A program made the translations under genes and the position numbers. The notes under the pieces are model-generated. The model saw only the letters and a program-made list of their open reading frames with translations, did no database searches and had not been told where the DNA came from. This document shows positions 7,382-17,532 of a DNA stretch of 64,000 bases, piece after piece. Each line of letters starts with the position of its first letter. Within the stretch, counting starts at the first letter, position 1. Origin of the DNA: Pasteurella sp030783905 (GTDB lineage: Bacteria; Pseudomonadota; Gammaproteobacteria; Enterobacterales; Pasteurellaceae); contig CP182107.1 of assembly GCA_051122655.1 (NCBI GenBank), forward strand, positions 1,116,001 through 1,180,000, read 5' to 3'.

Positions 7382-9406
7382 ATGAGTGACTCAATTATAT
7401 TACTCCTCCTTTCTTTAGCTACTTATACGATAGGGGCGTTTACGTCTCTCATATGGCGTAAACAAGAAAAACCGTCGATTTATATTGCGGGCATGTCAAG
7501 CATCATTGGCGGCGTCCTTGGTCTTGCATCAAGTTTAGCTGTTTTATTTAATGGTGGAGTTGAAAGTCATACGGTTTCCACACCTTATGCCTTTGCAAAT
7601 TATGTGATCTATCTTGATGGCTTAAGTGCCTTTATGGTTTTTGTCATTTCACTTTTAGTGATTGTCAGTGCTATTTATTCCCTTGACTATGTAAAAGAAT
7701 ATATAGGTAAGGGCGCAGGCAGTATGGGGTTCTTCATGAACCTTTTTATCGCCTCAATGATTGCCGTAGTGACCGTTGACAACGCCTTTTGGTTTTTAGT
7801 GTTCTTCGAGCTGATGTCTCTGGCATCCTATTTTCTTGTCCTCACAGAACAAGACAAAAAAGCCATTAATGCAGGCTTACTGTATTTCTTTATTGCCCAT
7901 GCAGGTTCCGTATTCATTATGATTGCCTTTTTCTTATGTTATCGAGAAACAGGTAGTTTAGATTTTGATACATTCCGTCAAGCGAATTTCTCTCCAATCA
8001 CGGCTTTTACTGTCTTTGTCCTTGCCTTTTTAGGATTTGGTGCCAAAGCCGGTATGGTGCCACTACACGGTTGGTTACCACAAGCTCACCCTGCAGCCCC
8101 CTCTCATGCATCGGCACTGATGTCAGGTGTCATGGTAAAAATTGGGATTTTTGGCATTATTAAAGTGGGGGTAGATATCCTTCACTCAACCAATCTCTGG
8201 TTTGGTGTAATTGTGCTTTCGGTTGGTGCGATTTCATCGGTACTTGGTGTACTTTATGCGATTGCTGAGCATGATATAAAACGCCTACTTGCATATCATA
8301 CAGTAGAAAATGTAGGGATTATCATGATGGGGGTTGGGGTTGGTATGATTGGAATGGCAATTAATCAACCGACCTTAGCCGCCATTGGCTTTTTAGGGGG
8401 ATTATACCACTTACTTAACCACGCGGTATTTAAAGGCTTGCTCTTCCTTGGTGCGGGTTCAATCATGTATCGTCTACATACTAAAGATATGGATCTGATG
8501 GGAGGCTTAGGTAAATTAATGCCTTATACCGCGCTCTGTTTTTTAATTGGGACGATGGCAATTTCTGCATTACCGCCATTTAATGGCTTTGTAAGTGAAT
8601 GGTTCACTTATCAATCTTTATTTAGCTTAAGCCATAGTGAGCATGCCATTCTTCATATACTAGGTCCTATTGCTATCGTTATGCTTGCTTTAACGGGTGC
8701 CTTGGCTGCACTCTGCTTTGTTAAAGTTTATGGGATTAGTTTCTCTGGCGCGCCTCGCAGTGAGAAAGCCGCCCAGGCCACCGAAGTCCCTAAAACAATG
8801 TGGTTTGCGATGGGCATTTTAGCGGGTTTATGTATTTTGCTTGGTATCGGTGCCTCCATTATTGCGCCCATTATTCTAAATGTTTCGGCCTCTCTTGCTC
8901 AAACACAAAGTTTCGTTATTGCTGAAAAGGGTATGGTGTTGTCAGGTGAAAATGCCACAACCCTACTCTCTACACCAATGCTTGCTATCATGCTGTTAGC
9001 CTGTATTACGTTACCTTTTATTTATTATGCGTGTACCAAACCAAGTCGCTTACCTGACCAAAATAAAGGTACGCCTTGGGCTTGTGGTTATGAGTATGAA
9101 AGAGAAATGAGCCTTTCTTCTGGTAATTTTACTCGTCCACTACGTGTTATGTTTAAGCCACTTTACCTCTTACGCCAACGTCTATCTGTAAGTGAACTAA
9201 GTCAAAGAGTAATAGCACAAAGCATTTCCCTTTCCAGCAAAGTGGAACCCGTTTGGGAAGAAAACATCACAATGCCAACAGCCAACAAAATCCCTTATTT
9301 GGCTGAAAAAATACGTTGGTTGCAACAAGGTGATTTTCGCGTTTATTGCTTGTATTTCGTTATTACATTAGTGGTGTTGTTATTTAGCCTCACAATACTT
9401 AAGTAG
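7382..9406 (+). CDS. hyfB: Hydrogenase-4 type membrane subunit HyfB (antiporter-like)
   Basis: Multi-spanning subunit related to NuoL/Mrp antiporters and part of the membrane arm that is thought to couple formate oxidation and H2 release to ion movement. At 674 residues it matches HyfB (about 672) rather than the shorter HycC (608). Family segments include FFELMSLASYFLV, KAGMVPLHGWLPQAHPAAPSHASALMSG and LAYHTVENVGII. Predicted helices run almost throughout, with a soluble loop near 560-640. It is followed after 7-10 bases by hyfC. Confidence 0.94.
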   Translation: MSDSIILLLLSLATYTIGAFTSLIWRKQEKPSIYIAGMSSIIGGVLGLASSLAVLFNGGVESHTVSTPYAFANYVIYLDGLSAFMVFVISLLVIVSAIYSLDYVKEYIGKGAGSMGFFMNLFIASMIAVVTVDNAFWFLVFFELMSLASYFLVLTEQDKKAINAGLLYFFIAHAGSVFIMIAFFLCYRETGSLDFDTFRQANFSPITAFTVFVLAFLGFGAKAGMVPLHGWLPQAHPAAPSHASALMSGVMVKIGIFGIIKVGVDILHSTNLWFGVIVLSVGAISSVLGVLYAIAEHDIKRLLAYHTVENVGIIMMGVGVGMIGMAINQPTLAAIGFLGGLYHLLNHAVFKGLLFLGAGSIMYRLHTKDMDLMGGLGKLMPYTALCFLIGTMAISALPPFNGFVSEWFTYQSLFSLSHSEHAILHILGPIAIVMLALTGALAALCFVKVYGISFSGAPRSEKAAQATEVPKTMWFAMGILAGLCILLGIGASIIAPIILNVSASLAQTQSFVIAEKGMVLSGENATTLLSTPMLAIMLLACITLPFIYYACTKPSRLPDQNKGTPWACGYEYEREMSLSSGNFTRPLRVMFKPLYLLRQRLSVSELSQRVIAQSISLSSKVEPVWEENITMPTANKIPYLAEKIRWLQQGDFRVYCLYFVITLVVLLFSLTILK

Positions 9407-9416
9407 GGAGGAGATG

Positions 9417-10376
9417 ATGACTATTCCAAATGAAATAATGACATCCATGACCATGTGGTTGTTCGGTCTCTTTCAAGGCGTATTATTATTACTCCTTGCC
9501 CCCTTGTATTCTGGCTTATCGCGCATGATGAGGGCAAGAATCCAATCACGTCGAGGCCCAGGTTTATTACAAGATTATCGTGATATTATCAAGTTAATGA
9601 AACGCCAAAATATTGCACCTGAAGCAGCTGGAGCGGTTTCTAAAATCATGCCTTATGTTCTTATCGGTAGCATATTAGTCATTGCAATGGGATTACCGTT
9701 ATTTACTCGTTACTCGCCTATTAGCAGTGTTGCTGATTTAATCACAATCATTTACTTATTTGCGCTGTTTCGTTTCTTTTTCTCTATCGCTGGTCTTGAC
9801 TCTAATAGTAGTTTTGCAGGCATTGGCGCAAGTCGTGAAGTGACGCTAGGCGTATTAGTTGAACCAACCTTGATGTTGAGCTTACTTGTTATTGCGCTTT
9901 GCGCTGGCTCAACACATTTAGGCGTAATCAGTAATACGATTGCCACATATCAAATAACCGCACCTATTTCGGTGATGATTGCGGCCGGTGCTCTTGCTTT
10001 TGCGGTATTTGTTGAAATGGGTAAAATTCCATTTGACTTAGCTGAAGCGGAACAAGAACTACAAGAAGGTCCTCTGACCGAGTATTCGGGTCCCGCTTTT
10101 GCAATGATAAAAATTGGTCTAAGTCTAAAACAAATGATTATTGCCGCTATTTTTATTAGTGTAGTTATCCCTTATGGCGCCGCTACGGAGTTTAGCTTGA
10201 GTGCGGTATTCGTTGGAACATTCATTTTTTTCGTAAAACTTACCGCACTTTATATCATTGCCTGTCTCTTTGAAAATAGTATTGCTCGTTTACGTTTCAT
10301 GCTAACAGGCAATGTCACGGTCATGGGATTTGGCATCTCGGTATTAGCGTTCATATTTTATTTAGTAGGCTTATAG
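9417..10376 (+). CDS. hyfC: Hydrogenase-4 membrane subunit HyfC (NuoH-like)
   Basis: Membrane anchor homologous to NuoH that links the peripheral hydrogenase arm to the antiporter-like subunits. Diagnostic segments are SRRGPGLLQDYRDIIKLMKRQ near 50 and the acidic loop FVEMGKIPFDLAEAEQELQEGPLTEYSGP near 200-230. It is 319 residues from ATG 9417, which has a better distance to GGGAGG than the ATG at 9414. The length equals that of E. coli HyfC/HycD. Confidence 0.94.
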   Translation: MTIPNEIMTSMTMWLFGLFQGVLLLLLAPLYSGLSRMMRARIQSRRGPGLLQDYRDIIKLMKRQNIAPEAAGAVSKIMPYVLIGSILVIAMGLPLFTRYSPISSVADLITIIYLFALFRFFFSIAGLDSNSSFAGIGASREVTLGVLVEPTLMLSLLVIALCAGSTHLGVISNTIATYQITAPISVMIAAGALAFAVFVEMGKIPFDLAEAEQELQEGPLTEYSGPAFAMIKIGLSLKQMIIAAIFISVVIPYGAATEFSLSAVFVGTFIFFVKLTALYIIACLFENSIARLRFMLTGNVTVMGFGISVLAFIFYLVGL

Positions 10377-10385
10377 GGGGAAATA

Positions 10386-11828
10386 ATGGAAAGTTTAGCA
10401 CTCATCGCCATTATACTGCCTTTCATAGGCGCATTCATAACAGGCTTACCTGTTGTGCGCAATCACTTTGCAAAATTTGCAACGGCTATTGCCCTATTCA
10501 GCTCATTACTGGTTTTATTCCTTGCACTCAACTGGCATAGCAATGGTAGAACGCCCATTACTTATGACATGATTAGCTTTGGGCATATGATGATTTGGGG
10601 CATCACCTTGGATGAAGTCAGTACTTTAATTGGCTTTGCGGTGGTGGTATTAGGTTTCTTTATTGCACTTTATTCTTGTGGTTATTTAACGCATGAAAAT
10701 AAAGAACATCCCCATGCGGGTAAACCACGCTTTTATGCATTCTTACTTATCTTTATTGGGGCAATGGCGGGGTTAGTCTTTTCCTCTACGCTTATTGGAC
10801 AATTATTCTTCTTTGAAATCACTGGGGCATGTTCCTGGGGATTAATCAGTTATTACCAAACACCTAAAGCTAAAGCCGCTGCAATGAAAGCCTTGATACT
10901 CACTCATATTGGCGCATTAGGGTTATATTTTGCAGCCGCCTATTTATTTAGTCAAAGTGGGACATTTTCACTCAATGCACTGTCTGCGCTCACACCGACT
11001 GGAAAAATTTGCGTCTTACTTGGTGTAATGATCGCGGCATGGGGGAAATCCGCGCAAATGCCATTGCATATTTGGCTACCAAATGCGATGGAAGCACCAA
11101 CGCCAGTCAGTGCATATTTACATGCGGCCTCGATGGTAAAAGTGGGAGTCTATATTTTCGCAAGAGCAGTGTATTCTGCAGGCGATATTCCTGAGGTGAT
11201 TGGGGTGGTAGGACTCATTATGGCCATGATCACGCTAATTTATGGTTTCTTAATGTATTTACCACAAGATGATTTAAAACGATTATTAGCTTATTCCACC
11301 ATTACACAGTTAGCTTATATTTTTATTGCCTTATCGCTTGCAGTATTTGATTCAAAACTGGCGTTCATTGCCGCCATTGTTTATATCTTCAACCATGCTT
11401 TTGCCAAAAGCTTATTCTTCCTCATTGCAGGGGCATTAAGTTACAGTACCGGTACCCGATTAATTTCTCGTTTACAAGGTATTATGCGAACAATGCCATT
11501 AATTGGAACCGGCTTTGGCATTGCGACACTTGCCATAGCTGGGGTTCCGCCATTTAATGGTTTCTTCAGTAAATTCCCACTATTTGCGGCAGGGTTTGAA
11601 GTGAGTCAACTGCATGGTTGGATTATGCCATTAATTATTCTCGCACTGATTGAGTCTATTGCCACGTTTGTTTGGTTGTTATATCGATTTGGACAATGTG
11701 TCATTGGTGAACCGTCACAAGAGGTGATTGATGCACAACCATTACCAAAATCGATGTCCTTTGTTTTGATTGTGTTAATGCTGATGTCTGTATTTTCTAG
11801 TGTCATTGCAGCTTGGTGGCTAGGTTAA
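10386..11828 (+). CDS. hyfD: Hydrogenase-4 membrane subunit HyfD (antiporter-like)
   Basis: Second NuoL/M/N-like subunit of the membrane arm (480 residues; E. coli HyfD 479). HyfD has no counterpart in the smaller Hyc complex, so its presence marks the system as the Hyf (FHL-2) type. Key family segments: QMPLHIWLPNAMEAPTPVSAYLHAASMVKVG and DDLKRLLAYSTITQLAYI. It starts 9 bases after hyfC with a GGGGG ribosome site. Confidence 0.94.
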   Translation: MESLALIAIILPFIGAFITGLPVVRNHFAKFATAIALFSSLLVLFLALNWHSNGRTPITYDMISFGHMMIWGITLDEVSTLIGFAVVVLGFFIALYSCGYLTHENKEHPHAGKPRFYAFLLIFIGAMAGLVFSSTLIGQLFFFEITGACSWGLISYYQTPKAKAAAMKALILTHIGALGLYFAAAYLFSQSGTFSLNALSALTPTGKICVLLGVMIAAWGKSAQMPLHIWLPNAMEAPTPVSAYLHAASMVKVGVYIFARAVYSAGDIPEVIGVVGLIMAMITLIYGFLMYLPQDDLKRLLAYSTITQLAYIFIALSLAVFDSKLAFIAAIVYIFNHAFAKSLFFLIAGALSYSTGTRLISRLQGIMRTMPLIGTGFGIATLAIAGVPPFNGFFSKFPLFAAGFEVSQLHGWIMPLIILALIESIATFVWLLYRFGQCVIGEPSQEVIDAQPLPKSMSFVLIVLMLMSVFSSVIAAWWLG

Positions 11829-11837
11829 GGGGGAATC

Positions 11838-12485
11838 ATGACAAGTTTATTATTCGTCAATAGTTTGGCAGGATTACTGATTTTTACGTCTATCATTATT
11901 ATTTATACCAAAAAAGTAAAAAGTGCAGCGATTGGCTATGCGATTCAGTCTTTTGTATTAGTGGCACTCTTCTTTAGCCTTGCCGACGTTATGCAAGCGC
12001 ATGAGTTATATGTATGGTCAATTTCAGCTTTTTTTACTAAAGTCGTGTTTGTGCCCGCACTCATTTTATATATGGTCAAAAAGTTACCTGAAAATGATTT
12101 TTCAGATGGATTAAACAAAGCTTGGCTACTGCCTATTTTACCAATAGTGATGTTAGTTAGTCATTTAATTGTAGAGCCAATTAATTTAACCGTAGTAGAA
12201 AATTTGAAACCCGCACTTGCCGTTTCCTTTGCACATTTCTTTTTGGGGTTGCTGTGTATTGCCTCACAACGCCATATTTTAAAACAAGTATTTGGTTATT
12301 GCTTAATGGAAAACGGTGCCCATCTCAGTTTGGCTTTACTGGCGAATAATGCACCTAAATTAGTTGAAATTGGTATCTCAACTGATGCGATTTTCGCGAT
12401 GATTATTATGGTGGTACTAGTCAATAAAATTTATCATAAGATCAATAGCTTAGACTCTAAAGATCTCAGTGAGTTAAAGGGGTAA
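11838..12485 (+). CDS. hyfE: Hydrogenase-4 membrane subunit HyfE
   Basis: Small membrane subunit of the Hyf complex, 215 residues with about seven hydrophobic segments (E. coli HyfE 216), related to MrpC/NuoK-type proteins. Like HyfD and HyfF it is absent from Hyc-type complexes. It lies 9 bases after hyfD and 4 bases before hyfF. Confidence 0.92.
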   Translation: MTSLLFVNSLAGLLIFTSIIIIYTKKVKSAAIGYAIQSFVLVALFFSLADVMQAHELYVWSISAFFTKVVFVPALILYMVKKLPENDFSDGLNKAWLLPILPIVMLVSHLIVEPINLTVVENLKPALAVSFAHFFLGLLCIASQRHILKQVFGYCLMENGAHLSLALLANNAPKLVEIGISTDAIFAMIIMVVLVNKIYHKINSLDSKDLSELKG

Positions 12486-12489
12486 GGTT

Positions 12490-14010
12490 ATGTGGATAGA
12501 AATTTTATTACTTACACCATTACTGGTTTCGCTCGGTTGCTTTGTTTCTGCTCGTATAGGTTCTAAAAGTTGGAGCATGAGCTTACATGTCACTGGGTTG
12601 ATGCTGATGGCGTTTTTCACACTTAGACTGGGTATCGATGTCTTATCACAAGGGTCGGTCAGCACTGAAGGTCATTGGTTCTATGTCGATAGTTTATCCG
12701 CTATCTTCGTTATTATCATCGGAATAGTCGGCTTACTTGCTGGTATTTATTCCATTGGCTATATGAATAAAGAGCTCGCGTTAGGCGAATTTAGTCTTTT
12801 GCAATACAGCAATTACTATGGGTTTTTCCACCTATTCTTCTTTACGATGTTTCTTTCTGTAATGACAAATAACATTATTGTCATGTGGGTCGGTATTGAA
12901 GCAACTACACTAAGTTCAGCCTTTTTAGTCGGGGCGTATAGCAAACGAACTTCTTTAGAGGCCGCCTGGAAATACGTCATTATTTGTTCTGTCGGGGTCG
13001 CATTTGGTTTATATGGCACGCTACTCATCTTTGCTGATGCAAGTAACATATTAGCTGATCCAGAACAGGCCATTTTCTGGACAAAAATTAATGAAAATGC
13101 AAGCGCACTTGATCCCGCACTTGTCCATCTTGCCTTTATTTTTATCTTAATTGGATTTGGTACCAAATGTGGTTTCTTTCCAATGCATACTTGGTTACCC
13201 GATGCGCATAGTGAGGCGCCTAGCCCCGTCAGTGCGATTTTATCTGGCATTCTACTTAACTGTGCAATGCTCATTGTGATTCGTTATTACATTATTACTA
13301 ATAAAGCGATTGGCGATACTTTTGCTCAAACCTTATTGTTAGCCTTTGGTATTGTCTCTGTGGCAATTGCCGCCTTATTCATCATTGTACAACGCGATAT
13401 CAAACGGTTATTAGCCTATTCGAGTATTGAAAATATGGGGTTAATTGCATTAGGTTTTGGTATTGGCGGGCCACTCGGTGTATTTGCGGGCTTATTACAT
13501 ACCATTAATCATAGTCTCGCCAAAACCCTACTTTTCTGTGCCTCAGGGAATATTTTAGTCAAATATCACAGCCGTGATATTGGCGAAGTCAGAGGATTGT
13601 GGAAAACCATGCCAGTTACGGCGCTTCTCTTTGCGGGCGGTGCATTAGCTTTAAGTGGTATTCCACCTTTTAACTTATTTATTAGTGAATTAGCACTTGT
13701 GACAGCAGGGATTTCTGCTGGTCATATTGGTCTAATGTTATTCTGCTTATTATTGTTAACCATCGTATTAACGGCATTAGCTAAAATGATCCTCAATACC
13801 GTATTAGGCGAGAAACCAGAACATATTGAAGAAGGGGAATTTTCAATCACAACGCTTGTTGCCATGGCAGTTTTACTTGGCTTAATGTTCCTCTTTGGCT
13901 TATACCTCAGTGAACCGATGCTGCAACTGTTGCATAACGCAGTCAATATTGTATTAGGGAAAAATCTGGCACTCGCAGATGTATTACCTTGGTTACCATT
14001 AAATAACTAG
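12490..14010 (+). CDS. hyfF: Hydrogenase-4 membrane subunit HyfF (antiporter-like)
   Basis: Third antiporter-like subunit of the membrane arm, 506 residues. Family segments: MWVGIEATTLSSAFLVG, KCGFFPMHTWLPDAHSEAPSPVSAILSG and DIKRLLAYSSIENMG. It is slightly shorter than E. coli HyfF (526), the difference lying near the ends. The next gene, hyfG, begins 22 bases on after a long GGGGGGG-type ribosome site. Confidence 0.93.
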   Translation: MWIEILLLTPLLVSLGCFVSARIGSKSWSMSLHVTGLMLMAFFTLRLGIDVLSQGSVSTEGHWFYVDSLSAIFVIIIGIVGLLAGIYSIGYMNKELALGEFSLLQYSNYYGFFHLFFFTMFLSVMTNNIIVMWVGIEATTLSSAFLVGAYSKRTSLEAAWKYVIICSVGVAFGLYGTLLIFADASNILADPEQAIFWTKINENASALDPALVHLAFIFILIGFGTKCGFFPMHTWLPDAHSEAPSPVSAILSGILLNCAMLIVIRYYIITNKAIGDTFAQTLLLAFGIVSVAIAALFIIVQRDIKRLLAYSSIENMGLIALGFGIGGPLGVFAGLLHTINHSLAKTLLFCASGNILVKYHSRDIGEVRGLWKTMPVTALLFAGGALALSGIPPFNLFISELALVTAGISAGHIGLMLFCLLLLTIVLTALAKMILNTVLGEKPEHIEEGEFSITTLVAMAVLLGLMFLFGLYLSEPMLQLLHNAVNIVLGKNLALADVLPWLPLNN

Positions 14011-14032
14011 ATCGACATTAGGGGGGGAAATT

Positions 14033-15757
14033 ATGGTCTTAAATGAAAATCTTACCGTCGGTCAACAAACGGGGAAATGCTATGTTGTCGCACTTGAACA
14101 GAAATTTCCGAATACGATTTTAGAGGAAGTGTGGTCAACAGATGAACAAGTGACATTAACCGTCAAAACCAATATGTTGCCTGACATCGTTGAATGGCTG
14201 TATTACGAACATAATGGGTGGCTTTCTGTCCTCTTTGGTAACGATGAGAGAACAATTAATGGTCATTATGCGGTGTATTACGTTTTATCAATGGAAGGGC
14301 ATACCAAAAGTTGGGTGGTGATTAAAGCGCTCGTTGATGCGATTACATTAGAATACCCGTCTGTCACGCCTAAAGTTCCTGCTGCAGTTTGGGGAGAGCG
14401 TGAAGTGCGTGATATGTATGGCTTAATTCCTGTTGGTTTGCCTGATGAACGTCGTTTAGTGCTCCCTGACGATTGGCCTGATGGGCTTTATCCTTTACGT
14501 AAAGATGCGATGGACTATCGCTTACGTCCTGAACCGATAACAGAAACTGAAACCTATGAATTTATAAATGAAAAAGGTGAAGGAAGAATTGTCCCAATCG
14601 GGCCATTACATATTACTTCTGATGAACCAGGACATTTTCGCTTATTTGTTGATGGTGAAGATATTGTTGATGCCGATTATCGTCTATTTTATGTTCATCG
14701 TGGCATGGAAAAACTGGCAGAAACGCGTATGGACTACGATCAAGTGACTTTTTTAGCTGACCGTGTTTGCGGTATCTGCGGATTTACTCACAGTGTAGCC
14801 TATGCAAACTCTGTAGAAAATGCATTAGGTTTAATCGTACCAGAACGAGCGCAATGGATTCGAACCTTATTATTAGAAGTAGAACGTTTACATAGTCATA
14901 TGTTAAATATTGGTCTCTCTAGTCACTTCGTCGGATTTGACACAGGTTTTATGCAATTCTTCCGCGTGAGAGAGAAGTCAATGACACTGGCTGAGATACT
15001 GACAGGAGCAAGAAAAACTTACGGGATAAACCTTATTGGTGGTGTACGTCGAGATATTTTAAAAGAGCAACGCAATGCCTGTATCCAGTTAGTGAAAGAA
15101 ATGCGCCAAGACTTTAAAGAATTAGTGGATATTCTCCTCAATACCCCCAATATACAACAAAGAACGGTCAATATTGGACAACTAGCCAATAAAATTGCTC
15201 GCGACTATAGCCCTGTCGGTCCATTAGTACGTGGTAGTGGATTTGAACGGGATGTACGTAAATATCATCCATTTTCTGCGTATGACAAAATCCCATTTAA
15301 AACACACCACGCAGATGATTGTGATGTTTTTTCACGTTTAAGTATTCGCATTCAAGAAACGTATGAATCGATGAACATCGTGGAATATATGGTAGATAAC
15401 TTGCCAGAAGGACCATTACTTTCTGAAGGTTTTACTTATCAACCTTATAAATTTGCTTTAGGTATTACTGAAGCGCCACGTGGCGAAGATATCCATTGGT
15501 CTATGCTTGGTGATAACCAAAAACTCTATCGTTGGCGTTGTCGTGCTGCCACTTATGCAAATTGGCCGGTATTACGTTATATGTTACGAGGAAATACCGT
15601 TTCTGATGCACCATTAATTATTGGTAGCGTGGATCCTTGCTATTCTTGTACTGACCGTGTAACGGTGGTTGACGTGCGTAAACGTAAAGCGCAGATCATT
15701 GACTATAAAGAAATAGAGCGCTATGGCATTGAACGTAAAAACTCTCCGTTAAAATAG
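14033..15757 (+). CDS. hyfG: [NiFe] hydrogenase large subunit HyfG (HycE type)
   Basis: Catalytic subunit that reduces protons to H2. The N-terminal third is the NuoC-like domain (VWGEREVRDMYGL near 120-135) fused to the NuoD-like nickel domain. Nickel ligands lie in RVCGICGFTHS (C246, C249) and DPCYSCTDR (C536, C539). A 32-residue tail follows R542 (VTVVDVRK to NSPLK), exactly as in E. coli HycE, where the endopeptidase HycI removes it after nickel insertion. A HycI gene lies in the same operon. Length 574 residues. Confidence 0.96.
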   Translation: MVLNENLTVGQQTGKCYVVALEQKFPNTILEEVWSTDEQVTLTVKTNMLPDIVEWLYYEHNGWLSVLFGNDERTINGHYAVYYVLSMEGHTKSWVVIKALVDAITLEYPSVTPKVPAAVWGEREVRDMYGLIPVGLPDERRLVLPDDWPDGLYPLRKDAMDYRLRPEPITETETYEFINEKGEGRIVPIGPLHITSDEPGHFRLFVDGEDIVDADYRLFYVHRGMEKLAETRMDYDQVTFLADRVCGICGFTHSVAYANSVENALGLIVPERAQWIRTLLLEVERLHSHMLNIGLSSHFVGFDTGFMQFFRVREKSMTLAEILTGARKTYGINLIGGVRRDILKEQRNACIQLVKEMRQDFKELVDILLNTPNIQQRTVNIGQLANKIARDYSPVGPLVRGSGFERDVRKYHPFSAYDKIPFKTHHADDCDVFSRLSIRIQETYESMNIVEYMVDNLPEGPLLSEGFTYQPYKFALGITEAPRGEDIHWSMLGDNQKLYRWRCRAATYANWPVLRYMLRGNTVSDAPLIIGSVDPCYSCTDRVTVVDVRKRKAQIIDYKEIERYGIERKNSPLK

Positions 15758-15767
15758 GGAGGACAAC

Positions 15768-16337
15768 ATGTTTAAACTTTTAAAATCCGTCTTTAAAACA
15801 GGTGATGTGACCGTTAAATACCCGTTTAAACCTTTAGAAGTGCATCCTGATTTACGTGGAAAACCTGAATTTAATTCAGATCAATGCATCGTCTGCTCTG
15901 CTTGTACTATTGCATGTCCGGCAAATGCTCTTACGATGAGAACAGATCCGGTCACAGGCGATCGTACATGGTCCTTATTTTTAGCGCGTTGCATCTTCTG
16001 TGGGCGATGCGAAGAAGTTTGCCCAACAAAAGCCATTCGGTTGACGCCCGATTTTGAATTGGCGGTTATCAATAAAAATGACCTACTACAAGAAACCGTA
16101 TTTCCAACAATATGTTGCTCTCACTGTCATCAACCTTTTACCAGCTACAAAGAATTTAACTACACACTTGCGTTATTAAAACAAGCCGGTTTAAACGATG
16201 AACAAATTGAACATCAACGAGCGGTGCTTTCATGTTGCCCTGAATGTCGGCGACAATTATCTTTAAATAGAACTGGCGAAATGGGTAAAGTAATGGGGAT
16301 GTCCCTAGCAACTTATCAACAGGAGGACAGAACATGA
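15768..16337 (+). CDS. hyfH: Formate hydrogenlyase ferredoxin subunit HyfH (HycF type)
   Basis: NuoI-like protein with two [4Fe-4S] clusters (CIVCSACTIACPANA near 41-55; CIFCGRCEEVCPTKA near 74-88) linking the electron-transfer subunits to the hydrogenase. The C-terminal part has two more pairs, CCSHCHQ and CCPECRRQ, likely a zinc or other metal site as in HycF. 189 residues; the stop overlaps the hyfI start by 4 bases, indicating translational coupling. Confidence 0.94.
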   Translation: MFKLLKSVFKTGDVTVKYPFKPLEVHPDLRGKPEFNSDQCIVCSACTIACPANALTMRTDPVTGDRTWSLFLARCIFCGRCEEVCPTKAIRLTPDFELAVINKNDLLQETVFPTICCSHCHQPFTSYKEFNYTLALLKQAGLNDEQIEHQRAVLSCCPECRRQLSLNRTGEMGKVMGMSLATYQQEDRT

Positions 16338-17098
16338 CTGATTTACAAAATTTCCAAGTTCAACCTCTTACTGTTGATGAACAAATAGCCCAATTAAAAG
16401 GCAAATTACTCAAAGACATACAACGTTCTGCCTATGTTTATCGTGTTGACTGCGGTGGTTGTAATGGTTGTGAAATTGAAATTTTTAGTACGATTACCCC
16501 CGTATTTGATGCTGAACGTTTTGGGATAAAAGTGGTAGCCTCACCACGTCATGCTGACATTCTTTTATTCACTGGTGCCGTGACACGTTCCATGTTAGTG
16601 CCCGCCATTAGGGCCTATGAATCTGCGCCAGATCCTAAAATTTGTATTTCTTATGGTGCCTGTGGTTGCAGTGGGGGGATTTTCCATGATCTTTATTGTG
16701 TTTGGGGGGGAAGCGACCGCATCGTGCCAATTGATGTGTATATTCCGGGGTGTCCGCCAACGCCTGCCGCAACCATTTATGGTTTTGCAATGGCATTAGG
16801 TTTACTCGATCAAAAACTAAAAGGCAAACAAGAAGTAGCCAATCCGAAAATAGACGCTCAACTTCACTTTCCTTCTGTGCCAGCAGACTTACGTATTGAA
16901 TTAGAACGAGAAGCAAGACGTTTAGCTGGATACCGTCAAGGTGGAGATATTGCAACACGGTATTTAAAAATGATGACAGCAGATGAATCGATTCCTTTTG
17001 GTGTTCGTCTTGGCGAATACTTAGCAAGAGAACAAGATCCACGTTTGAGTGAGATAATGCATCGCTTACATGCTATTAGTCTGCCATTTTCAGGTTGA
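16334..17098 (+). CDS. hyfI: [NiFe] hydrogenase small subunit HyfI (HycG type)
   Basis: NuoB-like subunit holding the [4Fe-4S] cluster next to the nickel site. Cluster motifs: DCGGCNGCEIEIF near 40, GACGCSGGIFHD near 110, and PGCPPTPAA near 140. 254 residues, against 252-255 in E. coli HyfI/HycG. It overlaps hyfH by 4 bases. Confidence 0.95.
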   Translation: MTDLQNFQVQPLTVDEQIAQLKGKLLKDIQRSAYVYRVDCGGCNGCEIEIFSTITPVFDAERFGIKVVASPRHADILLFTGAVTRSMLVPAIRAYESAPDPKICISYGACGCSGGIFHDLYCVWGGSDRIVPIDVYIPGCPPTPAATIYGFAMALGLLDQKLKGKQEVANPKIDAQLHFPSVPADLRIELEREARRLAGYRQGGDIATRYLKMMTADESIPFGVRLGEYLAREQDPRLSEIMHRLHAISLPFSG

Positions 17099-17106
17099 GG
17101 TTTGAA

Positions 17107-17532
17107 ATGGATCGTTATAGTCAATACTCACAACCCATTGTTGAGTTTTATGTGCTCAATCAGAAATTTGTGGACAGTGATGAAGATGTGCCAGAGCAAA
17201 GTAAACAGGTCATGTATTACTCGTTGGCTATTGGACATCATGTAGGGGTCATTGACTGCTTTAAACCTATTTTACAATGCCCTTATGCAGACTATAAACA
17301 ATGGCTAGATAAACTGCCTGAAAGTGAGGCAAAACGAAAATTAGTCGGTTTAATTAAGTTCGGCGAAATTATGATTGATATTACACATATCAATAGCTTA
17401 GCCATCATGTTCAGTAAAAATAGACCGCACTTCAATCCCCAAGAATGTAAATGGACAGACACTTTAATGGCAACCTTTGCTGCCATTCAAAAAGAACCCG
17501 TCATGTACCTTATGGTAAAACGGAGGGGATAA
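17107..17532 (+). CDS. hyfJ: Formate hydrogenlyase assembly protein HyfJ (HycH type)
   Basis: HycH/HyfJ proteins are accessory factors for assembly of the hydrogenase large subunit and are not part of the finished complex. 141 residues from ATG 17107, chosen because GAGG lies 6 bases upstream; an in-frame TTG at 17095 lacks a ribosome site. The internal IKFGEIMIDITHINSLA segment is typical. The stop shares its last A with the hycI start (TAATG). Confidence 0.9.
   Translation: MDRYSQYSQPIVEFYVLNQKFVDSDEDVPEQSKQVMYYSLAIGHHVGVIDCFKPILQCPYADYKQWLDKLPESEAKRKLVGLIKFGEIMIDITHINSLAIMFSKNRPHFNPQECKWTDTLMATFAAIQKEPVMYLMVKRRG

Noticed and set aside
12816..13274. 152-codon minus-strand open frame inside hyfF
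   Set aside because: It is a shadow of a membrane protein gene; no ribosome site and no family resemblance.
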